Shown: positions 46,550-56,005, counted from the first letter of the stretch. The stretch is 64,000 nt of DNA from Hyphomicrobium denitrificans ATCC 51888 (GCF_000143145.1 NC_014313.1:3348001-3412000); one strand, 5' to 3'. Notes: generated from the sequence alone by a model not told the origin. Program-made: numbers and translations.

Positions 46550-47212
46550 ATGACGCAAGACGCGAACGTGGGGAACGAGGTCCGGACGCGCCCGGGCAAG
46601 CGCCTCTTTCCGTTCAACGCGGAGCAGACGATCAATCTGCTGAGCGAGTTCGGCCCGCTCGTCACGATGTTCGTCGTCAATGCCATCTACGGCATCAACG
46701 TCGGCACGTGGGCGCTGATCATCACGACCGGCATGGCGATCGTCGCGATGCTGTACATGTTCCACCGGCCGCCGATTTTTCCGTTGATCGCGTCGACGGT
46801 CACGGTCGTTTTCGGAGCGCTGACGATCATCACCGGCGACCCGATGTGGGTGCAGATCAAGGTGACGATCTTCAATGCTCTGTTCGCGCTGTTTCTTGTC
46901 GGCGGGCTTTGGGTCAAGCACAACTTCTTCAAGTACGTGTTCGACAAGACGTTCCATTACACCGACGAGGGCTGGAACAAGTTCACGTGGAGCTTCGCGA
47001 TCTTCTTTTTGCTGACGGCGGTCGCGAACGAGTATGTGCGTCGCGTGTACCACGACGAGGAATTCTATCGCATTTTCGGCTACTCGATGAGCGGCGTGAA
47101 CGTGTGGATCCTGTTCAAGGTGGCGATCGTGCTGCCGGTGTCAGGCATCTACGCTTGGGTTGTCACGCGCCTCATGCAAAAGTACCGCCTGCCGGATCCG
47201 GTTCACGACTGA
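46550..47212 (+). CDS. IspZ/YciB-family inner-membrane protein, first copy
   Basis: Septation protein A family (YciB/IspZ), 220 residues with about six membrane helices. EFGPLVTMFVVNAIYGI near 32-48, FGALTIITGD and DEGWNKFTWSFAIFFL are family features. YciB affects envelope and division in enteric bacteria; its mechanism is unclear. ATG 46550 has AGGTCAGGA directly upstream. The C-terminal half is less like typical IspZ than the next copy. It sits between ftsY and the second copy with no promoter-sized gap, so it is probably in one operon. Confidence 0.85.
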   Translation: MTQDANVGNEVRTRPGKRLFPFNAEQTINLLSEFGPLVTMFVVNAIYGINVGTWALIITTGMAIVAMLYMFHRPPIFPLIASTVTVVFGALTIITGDPMWVQIKVTIFNALFALFLVGGLWVKHNFFKYVFDKTFHYTDEGWNKFTWSFAIFFLLTAVANEYVRRVYHDEEFYRIFGYSMSGVNVWILFKVAIVLPVSGIYAWVVTRLMQKYRLPDPVHD

Positions 47213-47221
47213 AGGATTGCC

Positions 47222-47824
47222 ATGTCGGACGAGAATAAGGTCGTTGCAGCGGAGAACGCGCAGTTTTTCGACCGCAAACAGCTTATCAAACTTGTCGTCG
47301 AATTCGGGCCGCTGCTGGTCTTCTTCGTCGGCAATAGCCGATACGGCATCTACACCGGCACCGGCGCGTTTATGGTCGCGACGGTGATTTCGCTGATCGC
47401 GTCGCGGACGTTGCTCGGGCGTATCGCCGTCATGCCGCTGATCACGAGCGTCTTCGTTCTCGTCTTCGGCGGTCTGACGCTGTGGCTGCAGGACGACCAT
47501 TTCATCAAGATCAAGCCGACGATGGTCAACGGCCTGTTCGCGGCGATCCTGTTCGTAGGTCTTGCGACTGGGCGGCTGTTTCTGAAGATCGTGTTCGGCG
47601 AAGTGATGCGGCTCACCGATCAGGGATGGCGTATCCTGACGTTTCGCTGGGCGTTTTTCTTCGTGTTTCTCGCCGGGCTCAACGAGGTGATGTGGCGGTT
47701 CTTTTCGACCGACACCTGGGTCGCGTTCAAAGTCTTCGGCATTATGCCGATCACTTTCATATTCGCTCTCTGCCAGATCGGCATATTGAAGAAGTACGAA
47801 GACACAACCTCTGAGAGTACTTAA
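47222..47824 (+). CDS. ispZ: IspZ/YciB-family inner-membrane protein, second copy
   Basis: 200 residues, about five to six membrane helices; close to classic IspZ in length and motifs. KLVVEFGPLLVFFVGN, PLITSVFVLVFGGLTLWLQDD, KIKPTMVNGLFA, and the conserved tail LTDQGWRILTFRWAFFF followed by LNEVMWRFFSTDTWVAFK are all present. It begins 10 bases after the first copy's stop, and the shared EFGPL and DxGW motifs show the two are paralogues. Likely role in envelope or septum maintenance. Confidence 0.92.
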   Translation: MSDENKVVAAENAQFFDRKQLIKLVVEFGPLLVFFVGNSRYGIYTGTGAFMVATVISLIASRTLLGRIAVMPLITSVFVLVFGGLTLWLQDDHFIKIKPTMVNGLFAAILFVGLATGRLFLKIVFGEVMRLTDQGWRILTFRWAFFFVFLAGLNEVMWRFFSTDTWVAFKVFGIMPITFIFALCQIGILKKYEDTTSEST

Positions 47825-48032
47825 TCGGATCAAGCAATCCTGCAGTATTTTTGGAACGATCATCAGTATACGTCAGTTGAAGCACTGCTTTACGATTTGT
47901 TTCCCAGTTGAAAATTATTTTTGCTGGACGCGATGCTCTTGCTCGTGGTTTAGGGCGGCTACTTAAACTTCTCAAACACAACGCACGCGGCCTCGAAACT
48001 TGTGTCCATCTTATGCGGCGCAACGAGGCTTG

Positions 48033-48048
48033 CCGTTTTCCAAAACGG
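48033..48048. promoter_or_regulatory. 16-bp palindrome upstream of the MarR gene
   Basis: CCGTTTTCCAAAACGG has perfect 7-bp arms around CC. It ends 19 bases before the regulator's ATG, in keeping with the size and place of MarR operators. Confidence 0.5.
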
Positions 48049-48067
48049 GCGAGCGTCAGGATGCGGA

Positions 48068-48541
48068 ATGGCACGGGAACCTGCACACAACCGACTTGAA
48101 CGGTCTCCTCTTCATCTTCTTCACAGGGCCGGCCAGAGCGCGGCCGAGATGTTTCAGATCGAACTCGGGACCGATGGTCTGACGCCGCGGCAGTACGCTG
48201 TTCTGCTCACGGTCGCGCAGAATGAGGGATTGAATCAGACGCAGCTCGTCGAGCTGACGGGCATCGATCGTTCGACGCTGGCGGACATCATCCGGCGCAT
48301 GCTGAAGAAGGGCATGCTGCAACGACGGCGGACGCGCAATGACGCCCGGGCCTATTCCGTCAAGATCACGGAACAGGGTACGCGCATTCTCAAAGCGCAT
48401 GATCCGCTGGCGCGTCGTGTCGACGAGCGCATTCTGGCGAGTCTCGCCGTCGCGCAGCGCGAGCGCTTCTTGCAGGATCTGAATGCGATCGTTCAGACGC
48501 TGGCCCGGCTCAAGGCCAAGGAAGCAGCCACCAAGCAATAA
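48068..48541 (+). CDS. MarR-family transcriptional regulator
   Basis: Winged-helix regulator, 157 residues. The dimer helix (SPLHLLHRAGQSAAEMF near 11-27) leads into the DNA-binding core QTQLVELTGIDRSTLADIIRRM and wing RRTRNDARAYSVKITEQG (about 50-105). ATG 48068 has AGGA six bases upstream; the open frame to 48002 looks like leader. Ligand and target are unknown; a palindrome just upstream suggests autoregulation. It converges on asd across a bidirectional terminator. Confidence 0.88.
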   Translation: MAREPAHNRLERSPLHLLHRAGQSAAEMFQIELGTDGLTPRQYAVLLTVAQNEGLNQTQLVELTGIDRSTLADIIRRMLKKGMLQRRRTRNDARAYSVKITEQGTRILKAHDPLARRVDERILASLAVAQRERFLQDLNAIVQTLARLKAKEAATKQ

Positions 48542-48570
48542 AAAAGGCTGGCGGTTCCGCCAGCCTGTTT
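48541..48570. terminator. Bidirectional terminator between marR-type gene and asd
   Basis: GGCTGGCGG (48546-48554) pairs perfectly with CCGCCAGCC (48557-48565). TGTTT follows on the plus strand; on the minus strand the stem is followed by a strong TTTTTT run. Confidence 0.9.
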
Positions 48571-48598
48571 ACGTCGCCGTATTTGACCTGCGGGCGGC

Positions 48599-49627
48599 TC
48601 AAGCTGCCTGACGCACCAGCCGCTGATGGATAAGCGTTTCGGCGATCTGCACCGCGTTGAGTGCGGCGCCCTTCAGCAGGTTGTCGGACACGATCCACAT
48701 CGTCAGGCCGTTCTCGACGGTCGCGTCTTCGCGGATGCGGGAGACGAACGTCGAGAACTCGCCGGCAGCCTCGACGGGCGTGACGTAGCCGCCCGGCTCG
48801 CGCTTATCGACGACCATGATACCGGGCGCGGCGCGCAGAATTTCGCGCGCTTCATCGGGGCTGATCGGCTTTTCGAACTCGATGTTGACGGCTTCCGAGT
48901 GACCGACGAACACCGGCACGCGAACGCATGTGGCGGTCAGGCGAATCTTCGGGTCGAGAATCTTCTTCGTCTCGGCCAGCATCTTCCATTCCTCTTTCGT
49001 GTAGCCGTCTTCCATGAAGACGTCGATCTGAGGAATGCAATTGAAGGCGATCTGCTTCGGAAATTTCTTCGGCTCGACTTCCTGGCCCGGAACGTACTTG
49101 CCCTTGGTCTGGTGCCAGAGTTCGTCCATCGCGTCTTTGCCGGCGCCCGACACGGATTGATACGTCGAGACGATGACACGCGTGATGCCGGCCACATCGT
49201 GCAGCGGCTTCAGCGCGACGACGAGCTGGGCTGTCGAGCAGTTCGGATTGGCGATGATGTTCTTCTTCGTAAAGCCGCGCACGGCGTCGCCATTGACCTC
49301 GGGGACGATGAGCGGCACGTCCTGGTCGTAGCGCCAGCACGACGAGTTATCGATGACGATGGTGCCCTGCGCGCCGATGCGCGGCGACCAGTCCTTCGAC
49401 ACCGACGAGCCAGCCGACATCAGGCAGAAGTCGACGCCCTTGAAGTCGAACGTTTCAAGGTCGCGGCATTTGAGGACGGAGTCGCCGAACGAGACTTCGG
49501 TGCCGATCGAGCGGCGCGATGCCAGCGGGTAAAGCTCGCTGACCGGGAATTTCCGTTCCGCGAGCACGTTCAGCATTTCGCGGCCCACATTGCCGGTGGC
49601 GCCAACGACGGCGACCTTGTAGCCCAT
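48599..49627 (-). CDS. asd: Aspartate-semialdehyde dehydrogenase
   Basis: Reduces aspartyl phosphate to the semialdehyde, feeding lysine, methionine, threonine and cell-wall synthesis. 342 residues. NADP-binding GATGNVGREML is near 9-19. The catalytic cysteine lies near 130 in NPNCSTAQ, with SGAGKDAMDEL and the active-site His in VFVGHSEA. The start may be ATG 49627 or the adjacent ATG 49630; AAGGA lies upstream of both. leuB follows further upstream on the same strand, separated by a secreted-protein gene on the other strand. Confidence 0.97.
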   Translation of the reverse strand: MGYKVAVVGATGNVGREMLNVLAERKFPVSELYPLASRRSIGTEVSFGDSVLKCRDLETFDFKGVDFCLMSAGSSVSKDWSPRIGAQGTIVIDNSSCWRYDQDVPLIVPEVNGDAVRGFTKKNIIANPNCSTAQLVVALKPLHDVAGITRVIVSTYQSVSGAGKDAMDELWHQTKGKYVPGQEVEPKKFPKQIAFNCIPQIDVFMEDGYTKEEWKMLAETKKILDPKIRLTATCVRVPVFVGHSEAVNIEFEKPISPDEAREILRAAPGIMVVDKREPGGYVTPVEAAGEFSTFVSRIREDATVENGLTMWIVSDNLLKGAALNAVQIAETLIHQRLVRQAA

Positions 49628-49813
49628 CATCCATGTCCTTGAGTTTGCCGGTGCGCGCGATTGGCTCGGCCAGCGCGGCAGATGGTTTATACGGAAAGTC
49701 ACATACGCGGGAGGGCCACGAGTTTCAAGTTTGTTCGCAATTTTGGACCTTAATGGCATGCTTGGGTCACAATCTGCCGGTCCTTTACGGACACTCAGTT
49801 GCAGGACGGCGTC

Positions 49814-50272
49814 ATGCGTCTCAGATACCCAGCTTCGCTTGCCGGTTTTAGCATAGCCGCGGCCCTGTTTGCCGCAGGACCGCTTGCAGCTGTTCCGTCG
49901 CAGCCCGTTTGGCTCGATGGCGAAGAAATCCTCAACCGGTTCGGCGATCAGACGATCGATGGCCGCTATGCGAGCGGGAAGGCGTTTACGGAGCGATACG
50001 CCGCCGACGGCCGGGTCACCTACAGGGAGCCAGGGATGTCGCTTGCGGGGCGCTGGTCGGTGACCGAGGGGACTTTGTGCACGATTTACGATGGCGATGC
50101 GTCGGGCGGGTGCTATCGCGTCGCACGCGTCGACAGCAATTGCTACGAATTCTATTTCGTATCGCGAACCGAGGCAGCAGCGCCCGGTCCGGCTGATGGC
50201 AAGCCGGCCTGGACGGCGCGTGGTGCGCTGCAAGGCCAAGCCAGCTCGTGCCACGATCAGCCGAGCGTGTGA
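49814..50272 (+). CDS. Secreted hypothetical protein
   Basis: 152 residues; family not recognised. A signal peptide (about 1-30, ending PLAAVPS) is followed by a small domain with EILNRFGDQTIDGRY, RVTYREPGMSLAGRWSV and TLCTIYDGDASGGCYRV. The paired cysteines in LCTIY and GCYRV could form a disulphide in the periplasm. The sequence pattern (threonine/glycine turn strands) suggests a small beta barrel. ATG 49814 has AGGA seven bases upstream. It lies opposite to asd and leuB. Confidence 0.7.
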   Translation: MRLRYPASLAGFSIAAALFAAGPLAAVPSQPVWLDGEEILNRFGDQTIDGRYASGKAFTERYAADGRVTYREPGMSLAGRWSVTEGTLCTIYDGDASGGCYRVARVDSNCYEFYFVSRTEAAAPGPADGKPAWTARGALQGQASSCHDQPSV

Positions 50273-50346
50273 TAGACTCTTTGTTTTGCGCGTTGCGACT
50301 CCCCTGCAGCCTTTCATTGGCGGAAGGCTGCAGCTCTCGTTTTGGC

Positions 50347-50389
50347 GTGCTTCTCACCAGAAAACCGGTGCCCACTTTTCCGGAAGCAC
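50347..50389. repeat. Dispersed palindromic intergenic repeat, copy 2
   Basis: The 43-base element has outer arms GTGCTTC/GAAGCAC and shares 38 of 43 positions with the copy at 13281-13323, including an unbroken match over CCCACTTTTCCGGAAGCAC. It lies between the secreted-protein gene and the leuB 3' end. Confidence 0.8.
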
Positions 50390-50426
50390 GCTATGGGGAG
50401 CCGGCCGCAACGCGCGGGAGTTAAAC

Positions 50427-51542
50427 TCAGACTGTGAGCGCTCTAAGCTCGGTTTCGACGGCCTTGCCCATGTCGCTCGTTCCGACCTTCGTCATGCCGG
50501 GCTGCATGATGTCGCCGGTGCGCAGGCCCTTGTCGAGAACGCGCGCGATCGCCTGGTCGACGAGATCGGCTTCCTTGCCCATGTCGAAGGAATAACGCAG
50601 CGCCATGCCGAACGACGCGATCGTCGCGATCGGATTGGCGAGGCCCTGACCGGCGATATCGGGCGCCGAGCCGTGCACGGGTTCATAAAGGGCTTTGCGG
50701 CGTCCGGTCTTGGGATCGGGCGCGCCGAGTGAGGCCGACGGCAGCATGCCGAGCGAGCCGGTCATCATCGCGGCTTCATCCGACAGCACGTCGCCGAAGA
50801 GGTTGTCGGTGACGATGACGTCGAACTGCTTCGGATTGCGGATGAGCTGCATGGCGCAGTTGTCGGCCAGAATGTGCTCGAGCTTGACGTCCGGCGCGTA
50901 GGACTTGTGCACGTCGGTCGTGACCTGTTTCCAGAGCACGCCGGTCCGCATCACGTTGTGCTTTTCCGCCGAATGGACGAGGTTGCGGCGTTTCTTTGCG
51001 AGATCGAACGCGACCTTGGTGATGCGCTCGATTTCATGCGTCGTGTAGAGCTGGGTGTCGACGGCGCGCTTTTCGCCATTCTCGAGCGTCACGATTTCCT
51101 TCGGCTCGCCGAAGTAGACGCCGCCCGTCAGCTCGCGAACGATCATGATGTCGAGGCCTTCGACGAGTTCGCGCTTCAGGCTCGATGCGTCCGCCAGCGC
51201 CGGGTAGCAGATGGCGGGACGAAGATTGGCGAAGAGATCGAGATCCTTGCGCAGGCGGAGAAGGCCCGCTTCGGGGCGATGCTGGTAGGGAACGCTGGCC
51301 CACTTCGGTCCGCCGACGGCGCCGAACATCACGGCGTCGGCTTTCTGGGCCTTGTCCATCGCTTCGTCGGTGACCGCGACACCGTGCGCGTCATAGGCCG
51401 CGCCGCCGACGAGATCGCGCTCGACGTGAAAGCGCGCCGTGTTGCTTTTGGCGTTGAAGAAGGCGATCAGCCGTTCGACCTCGGCGATCGTCTCGACGCC
51501 GATCCCGTCGCCGGGCAGAAGCAAAAGCGAATGCGTGGTCAT
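50427..51542 (-). CDS. leuB: 3-Isopropylmalate dehydrogenase
   Basis: NAD-dependent oxidative decarboxylase of leucine synthesis. 371 residues. [15 protein letters not shown] near 7-21, the substrate-binding [13 protein letters not shown], and the signature [27 protein letters not shown] near 245-271 (in segments) with [14 protein letters not shown] are all present. ATG 51542 is the natural start. asd lies downstream on the same strand, as is common, though a secreted-protein gene is inserted between them on the opposite strand. Confidence 0.97.
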   Translation of the reverse strand: MTTHSLLLLPGDGIGVETIAEVERLIAFFNAKSNTARFHVERDLVGGAAYDAHGVAVTDEAMDKAQKADAVMFGAVGGPKWASVPYQHRPEAGLLRLRKDLDLFANLRPAICYPALADASSLKRELVEGLDIMIVRELTGGVYFGEPKEIVTLENGEKRAVDTQLYTTHEIERITKVAFDLAKKRRNLVHSAEKHNVMRTGVLWKQVTTDVHKSYAPDVKLEHILADNCAMQLIRNPKQFDVIVTDNLFGDVLSDEAAMMTGSLGMLPSASLGAPDPKTGRRKALYEPVHGSAPDIAGQGLANPIATIASFGMALRYSFDMGKEADLVDQAIARVLDKGLRTGDIMQPGMTKVGTSDMGKAVETELRALTV

Positions 51543-51700
51543 GGCGGCCGTCCTTGCAGCATTTGTCAGGGGAAATCAGTCGCCGGAGTGCTAGCGTTCC
51601 GGACGCTCAGGGGCAAGCGTCCGGCCGCAAAAAGGCACTTTGGCGCAGAATTCGCCCGTTAACGGTGCAGAGACGATTGCTAGCCGGTCAGGCTTCGTCG

Positions 51701-52297
51701 TCAGCCGGCGAACGGCAGTGGAAACGCAAGCGTAAAGCCGCCGAGCGTTGCCGCGCTTCCGAGAGCCCCGAGGAAGAAGCTCGCCAACAGGACCAGGTTT
51801 CCGCCGGAAATGATCGCGACGGAAGCGAGGACGATCGCAATCTGCAGCAAGGCCTGCCCGTAGTCGAAGTAGGGTCCGCGCTGAAGAGATTGATCGCGAT
51901 CGGCTTCGAGCGATTTGCCCTTGTTGAACAGCTCGTCGAGACCCTCGCCGCTTTTCGGGTCGCTCGTCAGAGATTTGTCCAGCTCTTTGTAGCTCGCAAC
52001 CTTTTCTTCGATGGATTTTCGGGCGTCGTCCGGCATTGCGGGCGTCGCTTTCAGCATCACCTCGAATTCGTCGGCGTGCAGTCTGAGCGCTTGGCGGCGC
52101 GCGTTCTTCGCCTGGAAGAAGGCCCAGACGTTCGAAGCGGCGATGTTCTGCTGGGTGGCATCCTGTTGGGCGTTGCTGCCGCCGAGGCTGCAGATCGCAA
52201 GAATGACGGCGAGGATGGCGATATAGACGCCGACGAGCTTGTCGCGGCCTTTTGAGTTCTCGCGATCGGCATCCCGCCCGAGTTCTTCAAACGCCAT
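51701..52297 (-). CDS. DUF4337 family membrane protein
   Basis: 198 residues. A short charged N-terminus is followed by a first helix (about 22-38), a soluble stretch with NIAASNVWAFFQAKNARRQ typical of DUF4337, and two further helices at about 148-192. The soluble part probably lies in the periplasm. Family function is unknown. The ATG at 52297 is the only good start. It sits upstream of leuB on the same strand, 158 bases away. Confidence 0.85.
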   Translation of the reverse strand: MAFEELGRDADRENSKGRDKLVGVYIAILAVILAICSLGGSNAQQDATQQNIAASNVWAFFQAKNARRQALRLHADEFEVMLKATPAMPDDARKSIEEKVASYKELDKSLTSDPKSGEGLDELFNKGKSLEADRDQSLQRGPYFDYGQALLQIAIVLASVAIISGGNLVLLASFFLGALGSAATLGGFTLAFPLPFAG

Positions 52298-52327
52298 GAC
52301 TACCCCCGATATGCGACTAGATGCTTG

Positions 52328-53002
52328 TCAGACGATGCGATCTTCCGGCGGGGCCGCAAGCGATCGCGCCGGCAGGAGATCCTTGCGATCGATGGCCCTG
52401 CCGTCTGCTCCGAGGCGATAGAGAATTGGTGCGCCGGTCGCAAGCTCGCGCTGGAGGATTTCGTCGCCGCTGAGCCCTTCGAGTATCATGATGAGCGAAC
52501 GCAGCGAATTGCCATGAGCAACGATGATGACGTTCTTGCTCTGGGTGATTTGCGGCCAGATCGCGCTGTCGTAGTACGGCCGCACGCGCGCCAGCGTATC
52601 TTTCAGGCTTTCGCCGCCGGGCGGCGGGATATCGTAAGAGCGGCGCCAATCGCGGACTTGCGCCTCGCCCCATTTCTTGCGGGCTTCGTCTTTGTTCAAT
52701 CCCGACAGCTCACCGTAGTCGCGCTCATTCAGGGCTGCATCGCGCACGATCGGAACGTCGGGCTGATCAAGCTCGGAGAGGATGATGTCGAGCGTGTGCT
52801 GGGCGCGCTTCAAGACGCTGGTGAATGCGATGTCGAACTTCGCACCGTTATCGCGGATCATGCGGCCGGCGACGCGAGCTTCAATCACGCCTTTCTCGGT
52901 CAGGTCCGGATTGCGCCACCCGGTGAACAGATTGAGCCGGTTCCATTCGCTCTCTCCGTGGCGCACGAGCACGAGAATATTGTCTGTCAGCGCGTCTGTC
53001 AT
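52328..53002 (-). CDS. gpmA: 2,3-Bisphosphoglycerate-dependent phosphoglycerate mutase
   Basis: Interconverts 3- and 2-phosphoglycerate in glycolysis and gluconeogenesis. 224 residues. The phosphohistidine motif VRHGESEWN is near 13-21, followed by [25 protein letters not shown] and the second catalytic histidine in [10 protein letters not shown] near 163-172. It lies 41 bases downstream of dapB on the same strand, so they are probably co-transcribed. Confidence 0.96.
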   Translation of the reverse strand: MTDALTDNILVLVRHGESEWNRLNLFTGWRNPDLTEKGVIEARVAGRMIRDNGAKFDIAFTSVLKRAQHTLDIILSELDQPDVPIVRDAALNERDYGELSGLNKDEARKKWGEAQVRDWRRSYDIPPPGGESLKDTLARVRPYYDSAIWPQITQSKNVIIVAHGNSLRSLIMILEGLSGDEILQRELATGAPILYRLGADGRAIDRKDLLPARSLAAPPEDRIV

Positions 53003-53043
53003 AGCCTCGTCAATTTGTTTGCGATGATGCGGTCGTCAGAAGG

Positions 53044-53844
53044 TCAGGAAATGCCGAGCACGTCGGTCATGGCGTAGAGCCCGGGCGGCTTGTCTTTGGT
53101 CCAGAGTGCCGCTTTCACCGCGCCTCTTGCGAATATACCGCGGTCGGCCGCGCGGTGGGTCAGTTCGATCCGTTCGCCATCGCCCGCGAAGATCACGGTG
53201 TGATCGCCGACGACAGTGCCGCCGCGAAGCGTGGCAAAGCCGATGTCGCCGGTATGGCGTGGACCCGTATGTCCATCGCGCGTGCGTACCGAGTGCTCTT
53301 CCAGGTCAAGGTCGCGTCCCTGGGCAGCGGCATCTCCAAGCATCAACGCCGTTCCCGATGGTGCGTCGATCTTCATGCGGTGATGCATTTCAACAATTTC
53401 GATATCGAAGTCGTTCCCGAGTGCAGCGGCGACCTGTCGAGTCAATGCTGCGAGCAGGTTGACGCCGAGGCTCATGTTCCCGGCTTTGACGATGGCGATC
53501 TTGGTTGCGGCCTCCGCGATGGCGGCCTCCGCGGCTTTTTCGAAGCCCGTGGTTCCGATGATGTGCGCGGTGCCCGACTGTGCGGCGAGGCTCGCGAATT
53601 CGACGGTTGCTTTTGGCACTGTGAAATCGATGATCGCGTCGGCTGCTGCGATCACGGCGGCGACATCGCTCGATACGGCGATGCCGAGACGCTCGATGCC
53701 GGCAAGTTCACCAATATCCTTGCCGAGAGCGGGCGAACCAATGGGCTCCGTCGCGCCGCTGATCATTGTTTGGGGTTCGGCTGCGATCGCGGCGATCAGC
53801 TGACGGCCCATGCGGCCCGCTGCGCCCATGACTGCGATCTTCAT
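53044..53844 (-). CDS. dapB: 4-Hydroxy-tetrahydrodipicolinate reductase DapB
   Basis: NAD(P)H reductase of the lysine and diaminopimelate pathway. 266 residues. The dinucleotide-binding GAAGRMGRQLI is at 7-17. The family motif EMHHRMKIDAPSGTA near 152-166 supplies the catalytic His-His and Lys. ATG 53844 is the usual start. gpmA follows. The window thus carries asd, dapB and dapF at three separate places. Confidence 0.97.
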   Translation of the reverse strand: MKIAVMGAAGRMGRQLIAAIAAEPQTMISGATEPIGSPALGKDIGELAGIERLGIAVSSDVAAVIAAADAIIDFTVPKATVEFASLAAQSGTAHIIGTTGFEKAAEAAIAEAATKIAIVKAGNMSLGVNLLAALTRQVAAALGNDFDIEIVEMHHRMKIDAPSGTALMLGDAAAQGRDLDLEEHSVRTRDGHTGPRHTGDIGFATLRGGTVVGDHTVIFAGDGERIELTHRAADRGIFARGAVKAALWTKDKPPGLYAMTDVLGIS

Positions 53845-53987
53845 CTCGTCTCCTAGCGGTTATGAGAACGCGACCCCCACACCGCGGGATATAGCAACGT
53901 CGCTACTAGAGAGGAAGTGCGCAGGGGCGGGAAATCGCCGCGGTTGCCGTCATGGTCAACGTAAATCGCGCCTGGAATTCGTTTTAT

Positions 53988-54515
53988 CTAACCCTCGGCA
54001 CGCTTTAGCGCTGCGATGATCAGGGCCTTGGCTTCGTCTGCGTGGCCCCAGTGATCGATCTTGGCCCATTTGTTGGGTTCGAGATCCTTGTAGTGCGCGA
54101 AGAAGTGCTCGATCTGTTCGATCGAAATCGCGGGCAAGTCGGTGTAGGTCTTTACCGACTCGTAGCGCTTGGTCAGCTTGCTGGAAGGGACCGCGATGAT
54201 TTTTTCGTCGCCGCCGCCGTCGTCTTCCATCACCAGAACGCCGACCGGGCGGCAGTTGATGATCGCGCCAGGCACGAGCGCGCGCGTGTTGCAGACGAGA
54301 ACGTCGATCGGATCGCCGTCGCGCGACAGCGTGTGTGGAACGAAGCCATAGTTCCCGGGATAGCGCATCGGCGTGTAGAGGAAGCGGTCGACAACAAGGG
54401 CGCCCGACGCCTTGTCCATTTCGTATTTGATGGGCTCGCCGCCGACGGGAACTTCGACGACGACGTTGATGTCTTCCGGCGGCGTGTTGCCGGGCTTGAT
54501 TGCGTCAAGACGCAT
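53988..54515 (-). CDS. ppa: Inorganic pyrophosphatase (family I)
   Basis: Hydrolyses pyrophosphate released by biosynthesis. 175 residues, the bacterial length. The signature DGDPIDVLV near 65-73 carries the metal-binding aspartates, with [11 protein letters not shown] before it and the later ERYKDLE-like [13 protein letters not shown] 54515 was chosen (GGAAGG seven bases upstream); the open frame to 54608 lacks similarity. Confidence 0.97.
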   Translation of the reverse strand: MRLDAIKPGNTPPEDINVVVEVPVGGEPIKYEMDKASGALVVDRFLYTPMRYPGNYGFVPHTLSRDGDPIDVLVCNTRALVPGAIINCRPVGVLVMEDDGGGDEKIIAVPSSKLTKRYESVKTYTDLPAISIEQIEHFFAHYKDLEPNKWAKIDHWGHADEAKALIIAALKRAEG

Positions 54516-54634
54516 GGGCGACCTTCCGATTGATGCAGGACTAGCAGGATTACTTTTGACGCGAATGGGTGCGCGAGACAACGCCGCTAAGGTCGAATGC
54601 GCGGTCAAAATGAAAATGCGGGGCGGACGTCATA

Positions 54635-55141
54635 TCACCATTCGTAGGCGATCCGAGCGTTAACCGCATTGCCGAAGCGGACGCAAGCCTTGCGTGTCGC
54701 GCGACCGCCGCAGCGAACGTAGAAGGCGCGGGCACGTTCGTTTTCGACAAGCGCCCAGACGATCAAGCGTTCGAGACCGAGGCGGTCGAGCGTCGCCCGG
54801 CAGGCCTCGAACAGGTATTCCCCGATGCCGATACCCTGATAGATGGGCGCCAGATACAGTTCGTAGATTTCGCCGGTATCACGGCGTCCGCCGCGGGCGC
54901 GTCCGCACGTGGCGTAGCCCGCGATATGCTCGCCATGTTCGACGACGAGTAGATTATGTTCGGCGGCAATTGCACGGCGCCACCAGGTTGCGTCGCGCCG
55001 CTGAATTTCGTGTTCGAGATGGTTCGCCGGTAGAATGCCGGTATAGGCAAGGCGCCAGGATTCGCGAAAAATACGGGCCAGCGCCGGAGCGTCGCTCGGA
55101 CGGGCATTACGCACAGTCACTTCCAGACGCTGGTTCAACAT
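54635..55141 (-). CDS. GNAT-family N-acetyltransferase
   Basis: 168 residues with a single GNAT fold. VRNARPSDAPALARIFRESW starts the domain, EIYELYLAPIYQGIGIGEYLFEA near 93-115 is the acetyl-CoA-binding motif A with Q-x-x-G-x-G/A, and the C-terminal ENERARAFYVRCGG is motif B. The substrate is unknown. It lies between ppa and the phasin gene on the same strand, but with spacers that suggest separate promoters. Confidence 0.88.
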   Translation of the reverse strand: MLNQRLEVTVRNARPSDAPALARIFRESWRLAYTGILPANHLEHEIQRRDATWWRRAIAAEHNLLVVEHGEHIAGYATCGRARGGRRDTGEIYELYLAPIYQGIGIGEYLFEACRATLDRLGLERLIVWALVENERARAFYVRCGGRATRKACVRFGNAVNARIAYEW

Positions 55142-55201
55142 GGGCGCACTCTAGCGCGGCGCGCGGAAAAACGCATCAGTGTCACATGGGCAATCGCAAA
55201 T

Positions 55202-55230
55202 AAAAAAAACGCGAGGCGGGAGCCTCGCGT
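55202..55230 (-). terminator. Intrinsic terminator of the phasin gene
   Basis: ACGCGAGGC (55209-55217) and GCCTCGCGT (55222-55230) form a perfect stem with a GGGA loop. On the minus strand it is followed by TTTTTTTT. It lies 50 bases after the phasin stop. Confidence 0.9.
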
Positions 55231-55280
55231 TCATGCGTCTCAAAGTGCCCCGACACGTCCACCCGAAGGCAGCAGCGTGA

Positions 55281-55757
55281 TCAGCCGGCGGTTTTGAACT
55301 GCTCGAAAGACTTCGTCGTGGCGGCGCCAACCGTCTCGAGAGCCTGCTTCGTGACCTTGTTCGACAGTTCGAAGAGCTCTTTCGACTGCGAACCGGCGAC
55401 CGCGAACTGCTGCTGCCAGTAGTTGGCCTGCAGGCGTGCGATTTCCGGGAACGTGCGCGCGCGGGCGATGGCCTGAGCGGCTTCGAAAGCGGCTTCCGTG
55501 TTGGCGAGCGTGTTGGCGACGATCTTCTCGCCGATCGACTTCGCGCCAGCCTGGGTCGTCAGGAGGACTTCCTCGGCAACCTTGGCGTTGTCTTTCGCGA
55601 GGGCGGCGAACTTATGGTATGCGTCGCGCGACTTCGCGATCGCATCTTCGGCGAATGCCGAGATGTTTTCCGGAACCTTGGCATCCTTGCCAGCCGTAAA
55701 CATTTCCTGGGCCTGACGGGTGAAGTCCTGGACTTGACGTGTGAAGACATCGTTCAT
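55281..55757 (-). CDS. Phasin family protein
   Basis: Granule-associated protein that coats polyhydroxybutyrate, 158 residues. Amphipathic helical throughout, with FTRQVQDFTRQAQEMF at the start and IGEKIVANTLANTEAAFEAAQAIARA in the middle, both in phasin style; no signal peptide. ATG 55757 has GAGGAG eight bases upstream; a GTG three codons earlier is possible. The PHB-synthesis genes are not in the window. The 249-base spacer upstream carries a possible promoter. Confidence 0.9.
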   Translation of the reverse strand: MNDVFTRQVQDFTRQAQEMFTAGKDAKVPENISAFAEDAIAKSRDAYHKFAALAKDNAKVAEEVLLTTQAGAKSIGEKIVANTLANTEAAFEAAQAIARARTFPEIARLQANYWQQQFAVAGSQSKELFELSNKVTKQALETVGAATTKSFEQFKTAG

Positions 55758-55832
55758 GGGGGACACTCCTCAGAAATTTTGAAACGTTCTCTCAAAATGC
55801 GGTCGACGCTCGACGGCGAAACCTTGCTGAAG

Positions 55833-55861
55833 TATATAGCTGATAGTTTTGTGCACCGCAA
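55833..55861 (-). promoter_or_regulatory. Possible phasin promoter
   Basis: On the minus strand TTGCGG (55861-55856) and TATATA (55838-55833) are spaced 17 bases apart, 76 bases before the phasin ATG. The match to the -35 and -10 consensus is moderate. Confidence 0.35.
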
Positions 55862-56005
55862 TATCTTTTTTGCAGCGCGTCTGAAAAATTGGGTCGTTTG
55901 GTCTCGATTACGATGGTTGGTGCCTACGAAAGTAGGTTATCTTAACCCTCCTAGGTAGGTAAATACCTATCCACTCCTTCGCACATGCGAAACGGATTCG
56001 GCGGC

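Noticed and set aside
48000..48182. Second frame at the start of the MarR gene, suggesting a frameshift
   Set aside because: The MarR dimer helix SPLHLLHRAGQ reads continuously in the main frame, so no frameshift is needed.
49631..50317. Long minus-strand open frame upstream of asd
   Set aside because: It is the high-GC read-through of asd, opposite a well-supported secreted-protein gene, and lacks family similarity.
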